Assembly: GCF_000143415.4 (NCBI RefSeq) | Contig: NW_003314264.1 | Coordinates: forward strand, 2,391,444-2,455,443 | Direction: 5' to 3' | Length of the DNA: 64,000 nt | From: Selaginella moellendorffii | Taxonomy: Eukaryota > Streptophyta > Lycopodiopsida > Selaginellales > Selaginellaceae | In this document: positions 8,803-19,619 of the stretch, in pieces | How positions within the stretch are numbered: the stretch's first letter is position 1 | Layout of the letters: the number at the start of each line of letters is the position of its first letter | The notes under the pieces: model-generated | Told to the model about the DNA's origin: nothing | What the model saw: the letters and a program-made list of their open reading frames with translations, nothing else | Database searches by the model: none | Made by a program: the position numbers and the translations under genes

Positions 8803-10710
8803 ATGATCATGAACAAGGAGGCGAGTCACTACATCCATAGTTCGCGAAATCTTCTCCCCAAGGCGACTTTCGACAATCTCATGACTTTGTTTCGGAATCT
8901 TCGCCACTGCCGCACGGAGTCTTTGATGGGGATTCGACTGCTCCTCGCTCCACACCCCCATTGCTGGGAGGAATTCCTGCAGTTTTGGCCTGGGGGCGAG
9001 AAAGCGATAGAACCGCTGGAGATGGAGTGGTTTGGGCCGAGCTACAAGGTTCTGGAGCAGCGGGAGAGCCCTAAAGGGGATGGCGGCGTGCTCAACACTA
9101 CATTGGGCCTCGCCAAGCGGCCCATCGAGAGCCGCACGACCATCAAGACGGTGCACGAGAAGGCGCTGTTCGATTGCGAGGACGAGCAATTCGAGACCGA
9201 CATGGCGATCGGGCACCTCGGCTGGGCGATCGATCTCATCGCGCGGCTCACGGAAACAAGGACGAAAATCGGCAGGAAGAGGGACTTGGATCTCCTGGTG
9301 GCTCGACTGTCGATGGCGCTGCAGTGGAGCAAGGCCCAGGTGATCGAGTTACTGCGCAAGGAGGAAGCAGCGGAGGTTTGCTCGCGGCTCCGGGATGCCA
9401 AGGATGCCATGCTCAAGAACAGGGAAAAGGTTCGTACGGAATGGGCCGCGGCGTACAGGGAACACACCGGTCACCCCGCGGCGCCGTACGGGGACGTACC
9501 GGTCATCGCCGCCGACAGCGCGTTGGTGGCCGAGATCCGCGAGGCACACGACAGGAACTCCGCGACCCACTCGCACTACTCCCTCTTGTCGGCGCTCTTG
9601 CCGGCCGACATTGCCCTCGACATACGCACGGACGACAATGTCAACGTAGACGTCAACGCGCTGGTCAACGGCTGCCTGTCCTCGCCGTGCCGCGCCTGGA
9701 GCTACTTCCTGGGGAATATCCTCGGCCTCGGGGCGCCGGTACCGCCGGTGGACGCCGGGACGCCGCTGTACCGCACGGACGACTCCCCCCGCGCCGCCGG
9801 CGGCGCCGCGCGGATCTTCTACGGCCCGGAGGAGCTCTACGTGCTACTTCGGCTGTACGCCAAGCTCCACGACCGCGTCTCTTCGGCCAGGGCGACATGC
9901 ACGGATCTGGGAAAGCTTCCACTCTATGCGAATTTCCTCGCCTCGGCACCCGGGAGGGATCCATTCCAAGAACGCGGCTCCGGCGAAGAATGGAGGAGTG
10001 CTCTCGGGCACGGGGTATACACAATCCACGAGCTCCTGGCGAGGATCAGCAAGAACATCCGCGAGCTCCACCCCGATTCCAAGGCCGTTCAGGCGATCCA
10101 GCTCCACGAGATCGAGGCGGCGAGGTGGCGGGGCGGCGAGATCGACGACGGCGGCTACTTCGCCAACGCCAAGTTCGCGCTGCTACCGTACGAGGGGATC
10201 TACCAGTTCGAGGTTGTGGACACCGCTCCCGGGAGGGTGACGATCAACGTGAGGTTTTTTCCCGACGAGTTCTCCCGTGTCAGCGATCTCAACACGATCC
10301 GGGAGCTCATCGGGTACTACGCGCAGCAGGAATGGGTGGAGGGGCTACTGGCGGATGTGGAGGAGGAGCAGCGGCGGGGGTGTCCCGTGTTCTTGAGGAG
10401 GAACCTCCGGAAGGCCTTGGCTATGGAGGATTACAGGATACATATACTCAATGAGTGTTTGCACAGGGTGACGGAAAGAGGTCACAGGATAGTGTGTCAC
10501 ACGGAGGACCTTTTGGTGCGATTTAAGGGGAAATTGGCTCAGAAGTTTAAAATTTTCCCTGGGAAGGAGAAGAGGCCGGCTACTGTGGAGGACGCTCTCG
10601 CGCGGTTGAGAGGGAAATTGGCTGATCAGTTTAATGGGACGGACAAGAGGAAGGCTATGAACGGAACAGTGGAGGGAGATCACAGGGACAAAAGAGTAAA
10701 ACGCTGCTAG
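8803..10710 (+). CDS. Divergent SIN3-like transcriptional corepressor, intronless
   Basis: A single 635-codon ORF. Residues about 20-65 ('FDNLMTLFRNLR ... FLQFWPGG') resemble one paired amphipathic helix (PAH) domain. Residues 113-140 ('TVHEKALFDCEDEQFETDMA') match the start of the SIN3 HDAC-interaction region. Residues 336-360 ('RIFYGPEELYVLLRLYAKLH') and the following 'LGHGVYTIHELLARISKNI' match the conserved SIN3 C-terminal core. SIN3 is the scaffold of the nuclear Rpd3/HDAC corepressor complex. Canonical plant SIN3-like proteins have about 1300 residues, 2-3 PAH domains and many introns. This one is half-size, keeps one PAH-like unit and has no intron, which suggests a retrocopy that has diverged. 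The basic tail 'DKRVKRC' could be an NLS. The frame is fully open, so it is probably expressed. The family call rests on motif order by eye. Confidence 0.75.
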   Translation: MIMNKEASHYIHSSRNLLPKATFDNLMTLFRNLRHCRTESLMGIRLLLAPHPHCWEEFLQFWPGGEKAIEPLEMEWFGPSYKVLEQRESPKGDGGVLNTTLGLAKRPIESRTTIKTVHEKALFDCEDEQFETDMAIGHLGWAIDLIARLTETRTKIGRKRDLDLLVARLSMALQWSKAQVIELLRKEEAAEVCSRLRDAKDAMLKNREKVRTEWAAAYREHTGHPAAPYGDVPVIAADSALVAEIREAHDRNSATHSHYSLLSALLPADIALDIRTDDNVNVDVNALVNGCLSSPCRAWSYFLGNILGLGAPVPPVDAGTPLYRTDDSPRAAGGAARIFYGPEELYVLLRLYAKLHDRVSSARATCTDLGKLPLYANFLASAPGRDPFQERGSGEEWRSALGHGVYTIHELLARISKNIRELHPDSKAVQAIQLHEIEAARWRGGEIDDGGYFANAKFALLPYEGIYQFEVVDTAPGRVTINVRFFPDEFSRVSDLNTIRELIGYYAQQEWVEGLLADVEEEQRRGCPVFLRRNLRKALAMEDYRIHILNECLHRVTERGHRIVCHTEDLLVRFKGKLAQKFKIFPGKEKRPATVEDALARLRGKLADQFNGTDKRKAMNGTVEGDHRDKRVKRC

Positions 10711-10883
10711 AACGAGCGGGACAGGAGCGCAGGAGGACTCGAGAGATTTTTTAAGTGCCCGAGAGTTTGAAGATAACTCCGCCGTTGCATTCAAGTGGAC
10801 ATAGCGTCCATGTAACAACGCCGATTTGTTTGTATGTATTTTTCTGGCAGCTTCACCAGGCTTTTGTGAAGAAACCAGGAGCC

Positions 10884-12704
10884 TTAGTGTTGTTGCTGCT
10901 GCTGCTCGTCCGGGTTTGGAATCCCGATTGGGGAAAGAACCTGGAGGTCAAGAAGCATCGAATATAAAACAATGTAAGTTTGATTCAACAAACAAACCCG
11001 TCTAGAGATCTCGGCTCGCATTCTAGCTTCTGTTCTTCTCCAGTTCTCTTCCAGTCTTCCAATCTCGTCTGCCAAGCGAAGTTCATGAGCGAAAGGAAAT
11101 ACAGATCAAACGAACTTACTTATAAGGGGGCTGAGATCTTCTTGAGGTCTTCTGGCTCTCAACCAAAAGTAAGGAGACTGCACTTCAATCGAGAGACATC
11201 AGAACATGTACATAAAAACTTGATCAATGTACCTCGTCACGGCTCGAATCATCGTCAGAGATACTTTCACTACCTCCTTGACAATGCTTTCGGCCTGTAA
11301 ATCGTAGCACGTTGTGGACGGTTGCATTCTGATAGAAACCTGACCTTTGGTAATCCGTGACAGGATGTCATCCACCCTATACAAACTTCTGGAAGGAATC
11401 AGAAACGAAAATGTTGAACAAATGCATACTTCTCTTGTGGCTTCCTTGAAAAACTTTTTCTCGATCGGGATTTTTCCGGAGACTTCGAAGAGCCGCGTGG
11501 TTGCTGCAACCAATGGTCTCAGTATGTATACATGTAATCTGCAGTGCCACTACCACGCAAATATCGAATTTCGAATCAACTATCTCGTTGTTTAAATCAG
11601 CCAGAGTCTGCCACAACTCACAATTCAGACAGACAAGTTTTCATATGAACGTGCTTACTTTTCTAACAAAAGACTTGTCCTGCTCCATCTTCCCCTTCAA
11701 GTACTCAAATACTTCAAATGAAGCCTCTTGCCTAAGCCATCGTACAAAGAAGGAAAAGAAAAATAGAGAGAAAAAGGCGTGTACCTTGAGAATACTGAGC
11801 GAATGGTAGTTTCAGCAAGACGCAGTAACTGGTCCTTCTTCGACAGAGAAGCTTTCAACTCTCTGCAACATTTCTCCTGCTGTCTAAACTCCTGGCGTGG
11901 AGAAAAAAATGTTTATTAACGTTTCTTCTTACTGCGAGCTAAGGACTTACCGCACCTTTTCTTTCATCTGTAAAGCCGCCTCTAAACTGTGAACTCTTTC
12001 CTGTGAAGTCTCGGGCTGCTGCAGCATGCAAAACAACATCCACGTCAAGTCGAAATCCGCGAGAGGTTGCATACCTTATTGGAAACTTTGTCGAATTTCC
12101 AGTCGTCTAACTTAAGCTGGAGATCCGAGATGGTAGTACGGAGATCGGATGATAGCTGCTGGATAGAATCCCCATTTTTATCTCTCGATTCAACAACATC
12201 TTTCTCCTGGTCACGAAAAAAACCGCGAATAAAATCTCACACTCAAAACAAAATTCGAGAAGTTATACCATAGAGCAGTTACATTTGATGAAATCTTGCC
12301 TGATCCACCTGTTCCTTGTGCATCAGCTTCTGCCGAACATCCTCATTGATCTTCTCCTGCCTGGATTGATCGATCCAAGACCAAAACATTACAAAATCCA
12401 GCACACAAAGCCAGGATTACCTTTCGAGCGCCGATAGCTGTGCACGAAGCGCGATTTGGAGCTGCTGGATGACGTGATCCTTGGCCTGCATTGCCGCCTC
12501 CCAATTCTGGAGCGCATCCCTAGACCTGTTGATGAGCTGATCGTGCTGCTCGCGCAGCTCCACAAGCTGCTCCTCTTTCCTCCCCAGCGCTGCCTGCAAT
12601 CCAACCCACGCATTCTTGTCGCCCCCGCCCTTCTTGGGAGGCGGGCTCCCGGGCGGCGATTCGGGCGGATTATTGGCGGCACTCGCTCTCCGCCTGGCGC
12701 TCAT
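10884..12704 (-). CDS. Coiled-coil protein of unknown function
   Basis: Many short exons run from the ATG at 12704 ('MSARRRASAANNPPESPPGS', a Pro/Ser-rich basic start) to TAA 10886-10884 after a run of glutamines. Nearly every exon reads as heptad-rich coiled coil: 'EEQLVELREQHDQLINRSRD', 'QLSSDLRTTISDLQLKLDDW', 'QERVHSLEAALQMKEK' and 'EIGRLEENWRRTEARM'. No catalytic or nucleotide-binding motif is seen. It is likely a structural or scaffold protein, but I cannot assign a family. It converges with the SIN3-like gene (173 bp between stops) and diverges from eS8. Individual splice sites in the centre of the gene are not all resolved. Confidence 0.65.
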
Positions 12705-12840
12705 GGGATCAAATCCAAATTTTTTCCAATCCAGCCCTAACCAAAGAATAGACGGCCAGGATTCGTTGCCCTAAGTTTTAGGGTTCTTCGGCGCCGGAGG
12801 CTAGAGCGAGGAGGAGGCGAGGCGGGGCGCGTCGCGAATC
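12705..12840. promoter_or_regulatory. Divergent promoter of coiled-coil gene and eS8
   Basis: Only 136 bp lie between the two start codons. The plus-strand sequence contains 'ccctaagttttagggttc' with two CCCTAA/TTAGGG telobox-type motifs (about 12770-12787). Teloboxes are a known feature of plant ribosomal-protein and translation-gene promoters, which fits the eS8 gene downstream. Confidence 0.6.
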
Positions 12841-13968
<1,128 letters not shown>

Positions 13969-14525
13969 GCTGTGTCGCTCACTGGTAGTGCTGCTACTCA
14001 CCCTTCGCTCCGGCAGAGTGTGGTCAAAGCTCTTGTTTTTTGGGAAATTTAAAAAGACAACTCTTTTGCTTCACACTTGCTATGGTTTCTCTGCTAAGAT
14101 TAGCCAAAATCAATCGTTGCTTGAAGCTTCATCCTTTGTCTTGGGAGAGGATCGAACCTTTGAGCTTTTCTTTGTCCGCATGTGAATCATGCATAAGCGA
14201 TGTTTGCCATTGTCTTGTTGCTGTTGATTGCTTCAGTAGCTCTAGTGGGACTCCAAATCGATTCTTTACCCATTGCGCATCACAAAAGAGGGAGATAGGG
14301 AGGACACTGGAGCCCAGAGAAATGATCCGCCATAGTCCCGCAAGAGCTAGTGGCGCCACTGGTGATCCTCGCGCACGAGATTACCATGCCAAGTCGCAAA
14401 CATTCTCCTCAGGTAATTGGCATCTCCAGGAGAATGGAGCCTCTGCTGCTGCTAAGCAATCGCCAGGAGCGCCACTGCTAATCCGGCTGGTGATGAAAAT
14501 CTCTAGCCTAGCCTAAGAGATCATC
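13969..14525. other. Spacer between eS8 and the first RING-CH gene
   Basis: 3' UTR of eS8 followed by the upstream region of the RING-CH gene. It contains open frames on both strands, none with a recognisable domain or codon pattern. It is the last part of the window before the tandem array begins at 14776. Confidence 0.5.
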
Positions 14526-16252
14526 ATGGAAGATAGAGCTACTGTAGTTCATCCTCAAGTTTGCGAGATAGAGGTACTCATTCTTTCCTTTCCTCTGTGT
14601 TGTCATGAAACTTTGGTCTCTCTAGATTGACAGACCGGTTGCTAGCGAGAAACGAAGACCCAGCTTGAAGCTCGAGATACCCTCCAAGCCCGCGGATGTT
14701 CCCGGGAAACCTCCGGCGGCGACGCCCACGCCGAGATCGAGTGGCAAGAAATCCGTGCAGTTCCAAACTTTCAGTAATGCTCTTCCGCCGCAGCCGCCGC
14801 CACCGCCATCCATCTCCAACACCCCAGGAGCAGCAACACCCCGATCAAACTTCTCGCTCATGCGGCTCCTCACTCCCCGCTCCGCAAGAACAGTGTCTCT
14901 TCCATTGCGATTCACACTATCGTCTTCTTCGTCCGCGTCTCCGTCGTCTTCTTCGTCGACAGGGGCCGCGGCAGTGAGTCCAGATGCCATTAGAGAAAAT
15001 TTGATCTCGTCATCAAAGGTAGAACTTTTCTTTCTTTCTTTCATCGTCAACTTTGTCATCTCGTCTTCGCAGGACAAGCAGATCAAACGCTCCAAGTCGG
15101 CGCTCGATGGTCACCAAAAGGAGAAGAAGCTCACCCGGCTTTACTCCGGAACGTTTCTCGTCAAGCCGACCACTCCTCGTCCTCGTCCCCGGGAAACTTC
15201 ACAAGCAGACGACGGAGCCCAAGACACTGACCATGCCAACGACACCCAAGGTACGTAAACTTCCTATGATCAAGTTCATGGAGACCATGGTTCCATGATC
15301 TGAAAGTTGCAAAACTTTTAGACGGCGAGGACGAGGAGATCCCCGAGGAGGAAGCAGTGTGCCGCATTTGCCTGTGCGATCTGGGCGAGGAGGGCAAGAC
15401 GCTCAAGCTCGAGTGTAGCTGCAAAGGGGAGCTGGCGCTGGCTCACGAGGAGTGTGCTCTCAAGTGGTTTGGGATTCGAGGCAACCGCGAGTGCGATGTT
15501 TGTGGCCAGGAGGTCGTCAATCTCCCCGTCACGCTCGTCAGGCTCCAGCAAAACCAAAACAATATCAACGCTGAAACTCAAGTTCTCCAGCAAGCTCAAA
15601 TGGCGCAAATGAGTGCTCTCAACAGGTAGATTCGTCTATCTCGCTCTACAGCTTTGTAGATTCCATGGTGTTCTTCCAGGATTTGGCATGACGTTCCCGT
15701 GCTCGTCATGATCAGCATGCTCACGTACTTTTGCCTCCTCGAGCAGCTACTGGTGATAATTCTCTGATGATTTCGATTGATTTGCGGATGGATTTCTTTG
15801 TTGCCTACTACAGGTGAGACGAAAGGGCCCTCGAGCATTGATGCTAGCTCTGCCATTCGCCGTCATGTTTGGAATGCTCACTGCCATCACAGCATCAACG
15901 CTTGGTAAGATTTCGTTTCTCTCTCTTTCTCTCGAGCTCCTGTCTGTAACAATAGATTCTTTCGACGCACAGTGAGGCGGCGTTGTATGTGGCTCTTTGC
16001 CATCTTTCAGGTCGGCTTTGTCATACTATTTGCGCATGTTTTCTACAGTTGGGTAAGATCACTCTCTTAAAACTTTTTTAGCTCTTATTTCAATCCATGA
16101 TCCAGATGAAGTTGAACCCAATCTTGTCGATTTCGCTGGCCGGTTTTGCGGGATTCGGATTGTCCATGATCGTGAATGCTCTCCTCCTGGAATGTTGGAG
16201 CTGTAGAACAAGAGCAGCGCGACAAGAAGACGCAAGCCAAGATATCGTGTAA
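14526..16252 (+). CDS. RING-CH (MARCH-type) membrane E3 ubiquitin ligase, unit 1
   Basis: Start '[16 protein letters not shown]' (exon 14526-14573), then an exon from 14626 with a Pro/Ser-rich disordered region. The RING-CH zinc finger lies around 15357-15510: CRIC, then CSC, then H-x2-C ('AHEEC'), then CDVC, the C4HC3 order. Downstream exons encode hydrophobic helices ('[20 protein letters not shown]', '[20 protein letters not shown]', '[19 protein letters not shown]', '[20 protein letters not shown]') and stop at 16250-16252. RING-CH proteins are usually membrane-anchored E3 ligases that ubiquitinate membrane proteins. This is the only copy in the window with its own native 5' end. It converges on the protease gene, with 16 bp between stops, so the transcripts must overlap. 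Confidence 0.88.
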
Positions 16253-16268
16253 ATATGTACTGTAATTC

Positions 16269-17117
16269 TTACACACTTGTTTTGTGATAGAACAAAATGT
16301 ATGCATCGCTCGAGCACCTCGGTAGGTCAAAAATCTCTTCCACCACCTCATCGTCAAAGCTGTACCACTTTCCATTTGGAAGTTTGATGGTTGCCGTGTA
16401 GTGCCCATAGTCGGAGTCTCCCATATGGTTAATCAATCCATACAGTTTGTACTCCTGTTCCCAAAGTGTCAAAATCTGTGGAAACTCCACCGTGGTGTCG
16501 ATCTTCTCCACACTCCCCGAAGAATCGCACTTAAACCTTGCCAAATGGAGGATCAAATTCCGTGGGAGCTTCCCAAGCTCCAGTTTCTTGACAGCGTCCT
16601 TTTGGTTTCTCTTGCACTTTGGGCAGTGCCAGGAATCCAAAACATCGTCTTTGGTGTACTCCCGGATGCATGATTCCAGAGAAACCGGCTGCGAGAGAGA
16701 GGTGAAAGATTCAGGCGTGGAGGAGACCATGTTGGAGCACTTCGGGCATTTCACTGTGGATTTGGTTTGGCCCTCGAAGAACTCTGCGACTGGAGAGGGG
16801 AGCTCTGGCCGCACCTTTTTTCCTTTAGGGGGATTCTCTTGCTTCTTGAATTCTTGATCCAGGGCACCCAAAAGAAAATCGAGATACTCCTGTGCGTCCT
16901 GCTGGACGCTCGGATTTGTCAGCTTTGGCCCTGGTTTTACAGACTTGCTTGCGTTATTCCAAATCGCCCTCACCACTTTCCTAAACTCGATTGCTATCTC
17001 ACCTCTTACGCTGTCTGATTTCAAGAAGAAGCTAGAGAGCTCCGGAGTGTGCGCAACGCACTGTAAAGCACTGTTGGCTGAACAAGAATTCCCTTGGTTC
17101 TGAAAGCCCACAGCCAT
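16269..17117 (-). CDS. Ubiquitin-specific protease (USP/UBP, C19), unit 1
   Basis: Single ORF, ATG 17117 to stop 16269, about 282 residues, a compact catalytic core. The Cys box is 'GFQNQGNSCSANSALQC', with catalytic Cys in GNSC. The His box is 'GDSDYGHYTATIKLPNGKWY', followed by 'YSFDDEVV'. The zinc-binding fingers are 'CPKCSNMV' and 'CPKCKRNQ'. C19 peptidases remove ubiquitin from proteins. The residues after the catalytic Cys are SAN, where most USPs have YMN or YAN. Compared with the unit 2 copy, seven residues ('LPVHETA') are missing between 'SLS' and 'QPVSL', an in-frame 21-bp deletion. All catalytic residues are kept, so it is probably functional. Confidence 0.88.
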   Translation of the reverse strand: MAVGFQNQGNSCSANSALQCVAHTPELSSFFLKSDSVRGEIAIEFRKVVRAIWNNASKSVKPGPKLTNPSVQQDAQEYLDFLLGALDQEFKKQENPPKGKKVRPELPSPVAEFFEGQTKSTVKCPKCSNMVSSTPESFTSLSQPVSLESCIREYTKDDVLDSWHCPKCKRNQKDAVKKLELGKLPRNLILHLARFKCDSSGSVEKIDTTVEFPQILTLWEQEYKLYGLINHMGDSDYGHYTATIKLPNGKWYSFDDEVVEEIFDLPRCSSDAYILFYHKTSV

Positions 17118-17287
17118 TTTCCTTGCACACAACCCAAAAGAAAACCTAGAATATTTAAAGAAAACAAACAGGCATTAAATAGTTTAGTAATAATTATAAA
17201 ATAATACAATTACCGATTTTTGATAGATTTTAAATGGAGAGTTTTTGATGATAAATGATAATGTTAAAATTATTTGTAAAATGCCTA

Positions 17288-17462
17288 TGTGAGGGCTAAG
17301 TGTACGGTTACGATGCCGTATACTAATATTAGCGTAGTGGGATTTTTGTAGCCGTTGGATTAGTTTCAATCCAGACCATTCGCTCCTGTATATAAGCTAG
17401 GGTTTTTGGGCTAATTGATATGCACATTTCTGTATTCCCTTTCCATATTCCATGCACTCACA
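17288..17462 (+). repeat. 5' LTR of Gypsy A copy 1
   Basis: 175 bp with TG...CA ends and short terminal inverted repeats (TGTGAG/CTCACA). It contains a TATA-like 'gtatataag' near 17393. It differs from the partner LTR at 11 positions by eye, all transitions. Confidence 0.95.
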
Positions 17463-17696
17463 TTAGTGGAGGTGAGGGGCACCTTTGACTGTCCCTAGGG
17501 AGTGCTTAGATTTGGGATTTCGGTTTAGATGTAGCTTTTGCATCGTCTAGATCTAGTTTTTTCCATTTCCTTTCTTTTGTTCTTTCCTTTCAGGATTTTG
17601 GTTTAGATTTAGCTTTTTGCATTGTCTAGATCTACCATTTCTTTCCAGCTTTTTTGTCATTTCTCTTCTTTTGCTCTTTCTTTTTCGTTCATCTTC
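17463..17696 (+). other. Gypsy A copy 1 leader
   Basis: Untranslated leader between LTR and gag. It holds an imperfect tandem duplication of about 75 bp built around 'ggtttagatctagctttttg' and pyrimidine-rich stretches. A primer-binding site matching initiator tRNA-Met is not seen, unlike in the other two element families in this window; 'tggaggtgagg' just after the LTR could be a site for another tRNA. Confidence 0.55.
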
Positions 17697-18409
17697 ATGG
17701 CCGATCCGCAATCTCCTCCTTTGACTTTAGAGTAGCAGTTGGTTCAATTGCTTGATGCTATGTGCTTGCAATTGAACAACCAAACTCAGTTGATGGCGGC
17801 ATTCACAGCACGTGGTACAACTCCTCCTGCTCTTGGTGCCAATCCTCGCGTTCGGCCGGAGTTTTTTCGTGGGAATCCTGGGGATGATGTGTACAATTGG
17901 TTTGATCACTTTACGGTGATTGCCACATATCATTATTGGGATGATGCTCGACGGTTGCGTGAGTTTCCCACGTGTCTCCAAGGGACGGCGTTGCAGTGGT
18001 ACAATGGTTTGAGCGCAGCCACTCGTAGGGATTGGAGTGTTCTCCTGGATGTCTTCAAATGCGCCTTCGGACATGCCGATGATTGTGATGATGCTTTCCA
18101 ACATTGCATCGTCTTCGCCAAGGGCCATCTGAATCAGTGATGCAATTTGGCATTCGTTTCCGAAGTCTTTTGTTTCGTGCGGAGCCAAATATGTCGGAGC
18201 GGATCAAGCTAGGAATGTTGTGGCCAGCACTTTGTCAAGATCTTGTCGGACTTGTGCATGCACTTGCTCCTGCCACCCTTGACGATGCTCTTCGATTGGC
18301 ACAACGTTATGAGACGTTGCCTCTTCCACTTCTTGCTGCACGTCCTTCCGCTCCACTTCCTATGGGTGATGGTCCTGTTCTAATGGAGGTTGATGCTACT
18401 GCTGCTCGA
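17697..18409 (+). pseudogene. gag of Gypsy A copy 1, 5' part, broken
   Basis: The ATG at 17697 opens the retrotransposon gag frame; 'RPEFFRGNPGDDVYNWFDHF' is the retrotrans_gag-like core. Codon 13 is TAG (17733-17735) where the second copy has CAA. A one-base deletion near 18103 ('caacattgc' against 'caacaattgc' in copy 2) shifts the frame. The frame is then interrupted by the nested element at 18410. Past that insertion, the same gag resumes with an RG-rich stretch and a CCHC knuckle at 23857-23898 (C-W-A-C, H, C spacing 2-4-4). Confidence 0.85.
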
Positions 18410-19560
18410 TGTAAGGAACCAACTCGCCGAGGTGTCGTAGGCTAAAGGAACCCCGAAAGAATGACCAAAATGACAAAGAGTTCATCGGATGGGACCAAGT
18501 CGAAGATCGAGTCCAAGACCGACTCTAGGACCGAGTTCGAGATAGAGTCCGGAATCGAGTCCAAGACCGACTCGGGGACCGAGTTCGAGTCCGAGTTCGA
18601 GACCGAGTTCGAGACGGAGTCCGAGATCCGAAATCGGGTCCGAGACCGAGTCCGAGGTCGAGTCCGAGGTCGGGTCCAAGATCGGGTCCGAGATCGAGTC
18701 CGAGATCGAGTCCGAGACCGAATCCGAAGTCGGATCCGAAATCGGGTCCGAGATCGAGCCAGAGACTAAGTCCAAATACTAATACGGGTCAAGGGGTGAA
18801 AGCCCAAAGCGTGCGTCTCCCAGGGGGGGGGAGGGGCTGCAGGGGGTTCCAAAAGTATAGTAGGGATAGTAAGGTCCAGGAACCAGTTTAGAAGGGACTC
18901 TCCAGTGGGGCTCCCAAACTGACTTGAGGTTGGGACTGGGATCGAGGGGCCTTGGGTGGGAGTGAGCATGGACTTGGTTGGTGCCGGAGGGGCCATCCAA
19001 GGAAGTGCTCAAGAGCAACTCCCACTCCCAAAAGGGAAACCAATTGCGGTGCTCCCGGCTCATGTGGAGTGGTGCCCCACTTGAGTACCATGTGGCTCAT
19101 TGGTCCTCGCCCTTCCTAGGGGCTTGGGCCTTCCTTCGGGATGGAAGTGGGGGGCGAGAGGTACCCATGCCGGGCCGCTAGGCCACGGTGTTTCGCCCCG
19201 GCATCCTGAAGCAAGTGTTGCACTCAAGACTTGGGATTTAAAGGGTCCTATGATCAAGTCTTGTGGTACCAAAGGATGTTAGGAACCTAGAAGCTTGGTG
19301 TGCTTGGCTGCTTGTGCTTGCGGGGAGTGTAGCCGAACCTTAAGTCCAGTCTAACCCGGGGAGGGGGATTGGGAGTGATTTGGGAATCCGTGGATGGATG
19401 GCTAACACTCCGTTGCTCGTGCAGTGAGTAGCTGAGACCAAGTAGGAGCTGGTACCATAGGCGAGAACCTTGGCAAGGGAACTTAGCAAAAGCCAAGGCG
19501 GTGTTGGACGGATAGACGAGGTAAGCTGGCAAATTGGAAAGGAAAAATTTGTGGCTTACA
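18410..19560 (+). repeat. 5' LTR of nested Gypsy B
   Basis: 1151 bp. It differs from the 3' LTR (22656-23806) at roughly 17 positions by eye, mostly transitions, plus a variable poly-G run near 18824. It contains a GA/TC-rich minisatellite. Confidence 0.95.
18485..18772 (+). repeat. Minisatellite inside the 5' LTR of Gypsy B
   Basis: About 290 bp of degenerate tandem repeats with a 6/12-bp core related to GAGTCCGAGATC. The array is open on both strands and would encode Arg/Val/Asp repeats in one frame and Asp/Ser/Val repeats in the other. These are composition artefacts, not genes. Confidence 0.9.
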
Positions 19561-19619
19561 ATTTGGTATCGGAGCCTTTATCTCAGTTCTAGCGAAGGAT
19601 AGAGGCGGATTGCTGGGAG

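Noticed and set aside
9174-10454. 426-codon +1 ORF within the SIN3-like gene
   Set aside because: Arg/Gly-rich composition of an out-of-frame read in GC-rich coding sequence; the SIN3-like motifs are in the other frame.
18461-19282. ORFs on both strands in the 1151-bp LTR, repeated at 22707-23528
   Set aside because: Produced by the minisatellite and LTR sequence; identical in both LTRs and without domain content.
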